Assembly: GCA_937951695.1 (NCBI GenBank)
Contig: CALFBL010000148.1
Span: forward strand, 1-6,090
Direction: 5' to 3'
Length of the DNA stretch: 6,090 bases
DNA from: an uncultured Granulosicoccaceae bacterium
Lineage (GTDB): Bacteria; Pseudomonadota; Gammaproteobacteria; Granulosicoccales; Granulosicoccaceae
The notes under the pieces are model-generated. The model ran no database searches, was not told the DNA's origin, and saw nothing but the letters and a program-made list of their open reading frames with translations. Each line of letters begins with the position of its first letter. Position 1 is the stretch's first letter. The translations under genes and the position numbers were made by a program. Of this stretch, positions 4,562 through 6,090 are shown one piece after another.

Positions 4562-6090
4562 ATGAACATTCTGTTTGTCATGTACGACCAACTTAGATTC
4601 GATTATTTAAGTTGCGCTGGCCATCCGCATATGGATACCCCAAACTTTGATCGAGTAGCCTCCATGGGCGTGCGTTTCACCAATGCGTATGTGCAGTCCA
4701 CCATTTGTGGTGCCAGCCGTATGTGCACGTACACAGGACGTTACGTGTCCTCACATGGCGCTATCTGGAATGGTGTGCCTCTGCGGATAGGGGAAGTTAC
4801 CATGGGGGATCACTTACGCGAGGCCGGTATGGCGTGTTGGCTGATCGGCAAGACGCATATGCGGGTAGACGCCGAGGGAATGAAGCGTCTCGGATTGGCC
4901 CCTGAAAGTGTTATCGGTGCGCGTCAAGCCGAGTGTGGTTTTGATGTTTGGGTCCGCGACGATGGCTTGTGGGCACAAGGCCCAGATGGGTTCTACGACA
5001 AGGCCCGCTCCCCATACAACGAGTATCTGAAAACACAAGGCTACGACGGTGAAAACCCGTGGGCGGATTACGCCAATGCAGGCGTCCATGATCACGATGA
5101 CCCCGTGACCGGCGCCAGCGCCGGTGATAAAGCCAGCGGTTGGATGTTTATGAATGCGGATAAGCCTGCCAACGTTCGTGAACAAGACAGCGAGACCACT
5201 TGGCTCACAGGCGAAGCGATTCGGTTTATCGATCAGGCGACTGGGCCTTGGTGTGCGCACGTGAGCTACATCAAACCGCATTGGCCGTTTATCGTTCCTG
5301 CGCCCTACCACGATATGTACAACACCAACCACATTGTGCCAGTAGTTCGCGATGCGTCAGAAAAGGTCAACCCGCAACCGGTCTATGGGGCTTATCTTGA
5401 GAATAAGCTGGCGCAGGCGTTTGGTCAGGATGAAGTACGCGAGAAGGTCATTCCCGCTTATATGGGGTTGATCAAACAGTGCGACGATCAGTTGGGTCGC
5501 TTACTCGATCACCTAGAGGCAAGGGATAAATTAATGTCCACTATGATCGTGTTGACCTCGGACCATGGCGATTATATGGGCGATCACTGGCTGGGCGAGA
5601 AAGAGCTGTTTCATAATCCATCGGTCAAGGTACCGTTGATTGTGTACGACCCGCGTAAAGAAGCTGATGCCACGCGCGGAACCACCTGTGACGCTTTAGT
5701 GGAATCGATTGATCTTGCCCCCACGTTTGTCTCTGCCGCGGGTGGCAAAATTGCTAATCACATTCTGGAGGGGGTTAATTTAGAGCCCTACTTGCATGGC
5801 ACAGACACGAGTGACAGGCGCTACGTGATCAGTGAATACGATTATTCCATTACCCCGCAATGTGCAAAACTGGGTGTCGATATTTCCGATGCGAGGTTGT
5901 ACATGGTGTTTGACGGCCGTTACAAGCTCATGCACGCCAAGGGGGGATTTAGGCCCATGTTGTTTGATCTGGACACCGACCCCAATGAGCTCAACGACCT
6001 CGCAAAAAGTGATTCACACGACGATACCATTGAGAGACTTCGAGGGTACTTGCACGAGGCCATGCGCCTTGCCTTGCCTGAAGCAAAACC
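4562..6090 (+). CDS. Sulfatase/phosphonate monoester hydrolase family protein (partial, open at window end)
   Basis: The gene runs off the window after 509 codons without a stop. The protein belongs to the alkaline phosphatase superfamily, sulfatase branch, which hydrolyses sulfate, phosphate or phosphonate esters. Near the N-terminus N-I-L-F-V-M-Y-D-Q (2-10) supplies the metal-binding D9 and Q10; this D-Q form occurs in choline sulfatases and phosphonate monoester hydrolases. The nucleophile region is I-C-G-A-S-R-M (48-54) followed by Y-T-G-R-Y (57-61). C49 would be the residue oxidised to formylglycine in C-x-P-x-R enzymes, but the proline is alanine here. G-K-T-H-M (96-100), K-P-H-W-P (238-242), T-S-D-H-G-D (332-337, metal residues D334 and H335) and G-E-K-E-L-F (345-350, K347) complete the active site. 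L-F-D-L-D-T-D-P-N-E-L-N-D-L (467-480) is the usual C-terminal signature, so little is missing. There is no signal peptide, implying cytoplasmic action on an imported ester. ATG 4562 is the natural start; its ribosome binding site is weak. The substrate is unknown. Confidence 0.93.
   Translation, partial: MNILFVMYDQLRFDYLSCAGHPHMDTPNFDRVASMGVRFTNAYVQSTICGASRMCTYTGRYVSSHGAIWNGVPLRIGEVTMGDHLREAGMACWLIGKTHMRVDAEGMKRLGLAPESVIGARQAECGFDVWVRDDGLWAQGPDGFYDKARSPYNEYLKTQGYDGENPWADYANAGVHDHDDPVTGASAGDKASGWMFMNADKPANVREQDSETTWLTGEAIRFIDQATGPWCAHVSYIKPHWPFIVPAPYHDMYNTNHIVPVVRDASEKVNPQPVYGAYLENKLAQAFGQDEVREKVIPAYMGLIKQCDDQLGRLLDHLEARDKLMSTMIVLTSDHGDYMGDHWLGEKELFHNPSVKVPLIVYDPRKEADATRGTTCDALVESIDLAPTFVSAAGGKIANHILEGVNLEPYLHGTDTSDRRYVISEYDYSITPQCAKLGVDISDARLYMVFDGRYKLMHAKGGFRPMLFDLDTDPNELNDLAKSDSHDDTIERLRGYLHEAMRLALPEAK

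Noticed and set aside
4814..5332. 172-codon open frame on the minus strand
   Set aside because: It lies entirely within the sulfatase-fold gene, has no recognisable domain, and is best explained as a codon-bias shadow.

Overview
The window (6,090 bp) is a stretch of bacterial chromosome with six protein-coding genes, all on the + strand. The first and last run off the window edges. Base composition is balanced. The gene types (TRAP transporter, CaiB-type CoA-transferase, crotonase, XRE-cupin regulator, cytoplasmic sulfatase-fold hydrolase) suggest a Pseudomonadota bacterium, perhaps a marine or soil alpha- or gammaproteobacterium. This placement is an inference from gene content; there is no rRNA or other phylogenetic marker. 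I saw no tRNA, rRNA, CRISPR array, insertion sequence or attachment site.

Region 1 (1-2520) looks like the 3' part of an operon. It holds the C-terminal part of a TRAP transporter large membrane subunit (DctM type), then a crotonase-fold protein starting 10 nt after the transporter stop, then a class III (CaiB/BaiF) CoA-transferase whose ATG overlaps the crotonase stop as ATGA. A likely reading is: import of a carboxylate, activation to a CoA thioester, and processing of the acyl-CoA. The crotonase lacks both glutamates used by classical enoyl-CoA hydratases, so its reaction is probably not simple hydration.

Region 2 (2521-3387) contains a 190-bp non-coding stretch with a consensus -35 box and several small inverted repeats. 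It leads into a gene for an XRE-type HTH regulator with a C-terminal cupin sensor domain. The regulator stop codon lies inside a perfect 8-bp inverted repeat, and a short GC hairpin with a T-tract follows, which is a probable terminator or attenuator.

Region 3 (3388-6090) holds an M24-family metallohydrolase (Xaa-Pro peptidase/creatinase fold) with all five metal ligands. After an 88-bp gap comes a large, signal-peptide-free member of the sulfatase/phosphonate monoester hydrolase family, open at the window end. Its nucleophile motif is C-G-A-S-R rather than the canonical C-x-P-x-R.

Together the genes look like a dedicated catabolic locus: uptake by TRAP, ester and amide (or peptide) cleavage in the cytoplasm, CoA activation, crotonase chemistry, and a small-molecule-sensing regulator between the two gene groups. 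The substrate cannot be deduced from sequence alone. The most interesting points are the two atypical active sites and the combination of enzymes.
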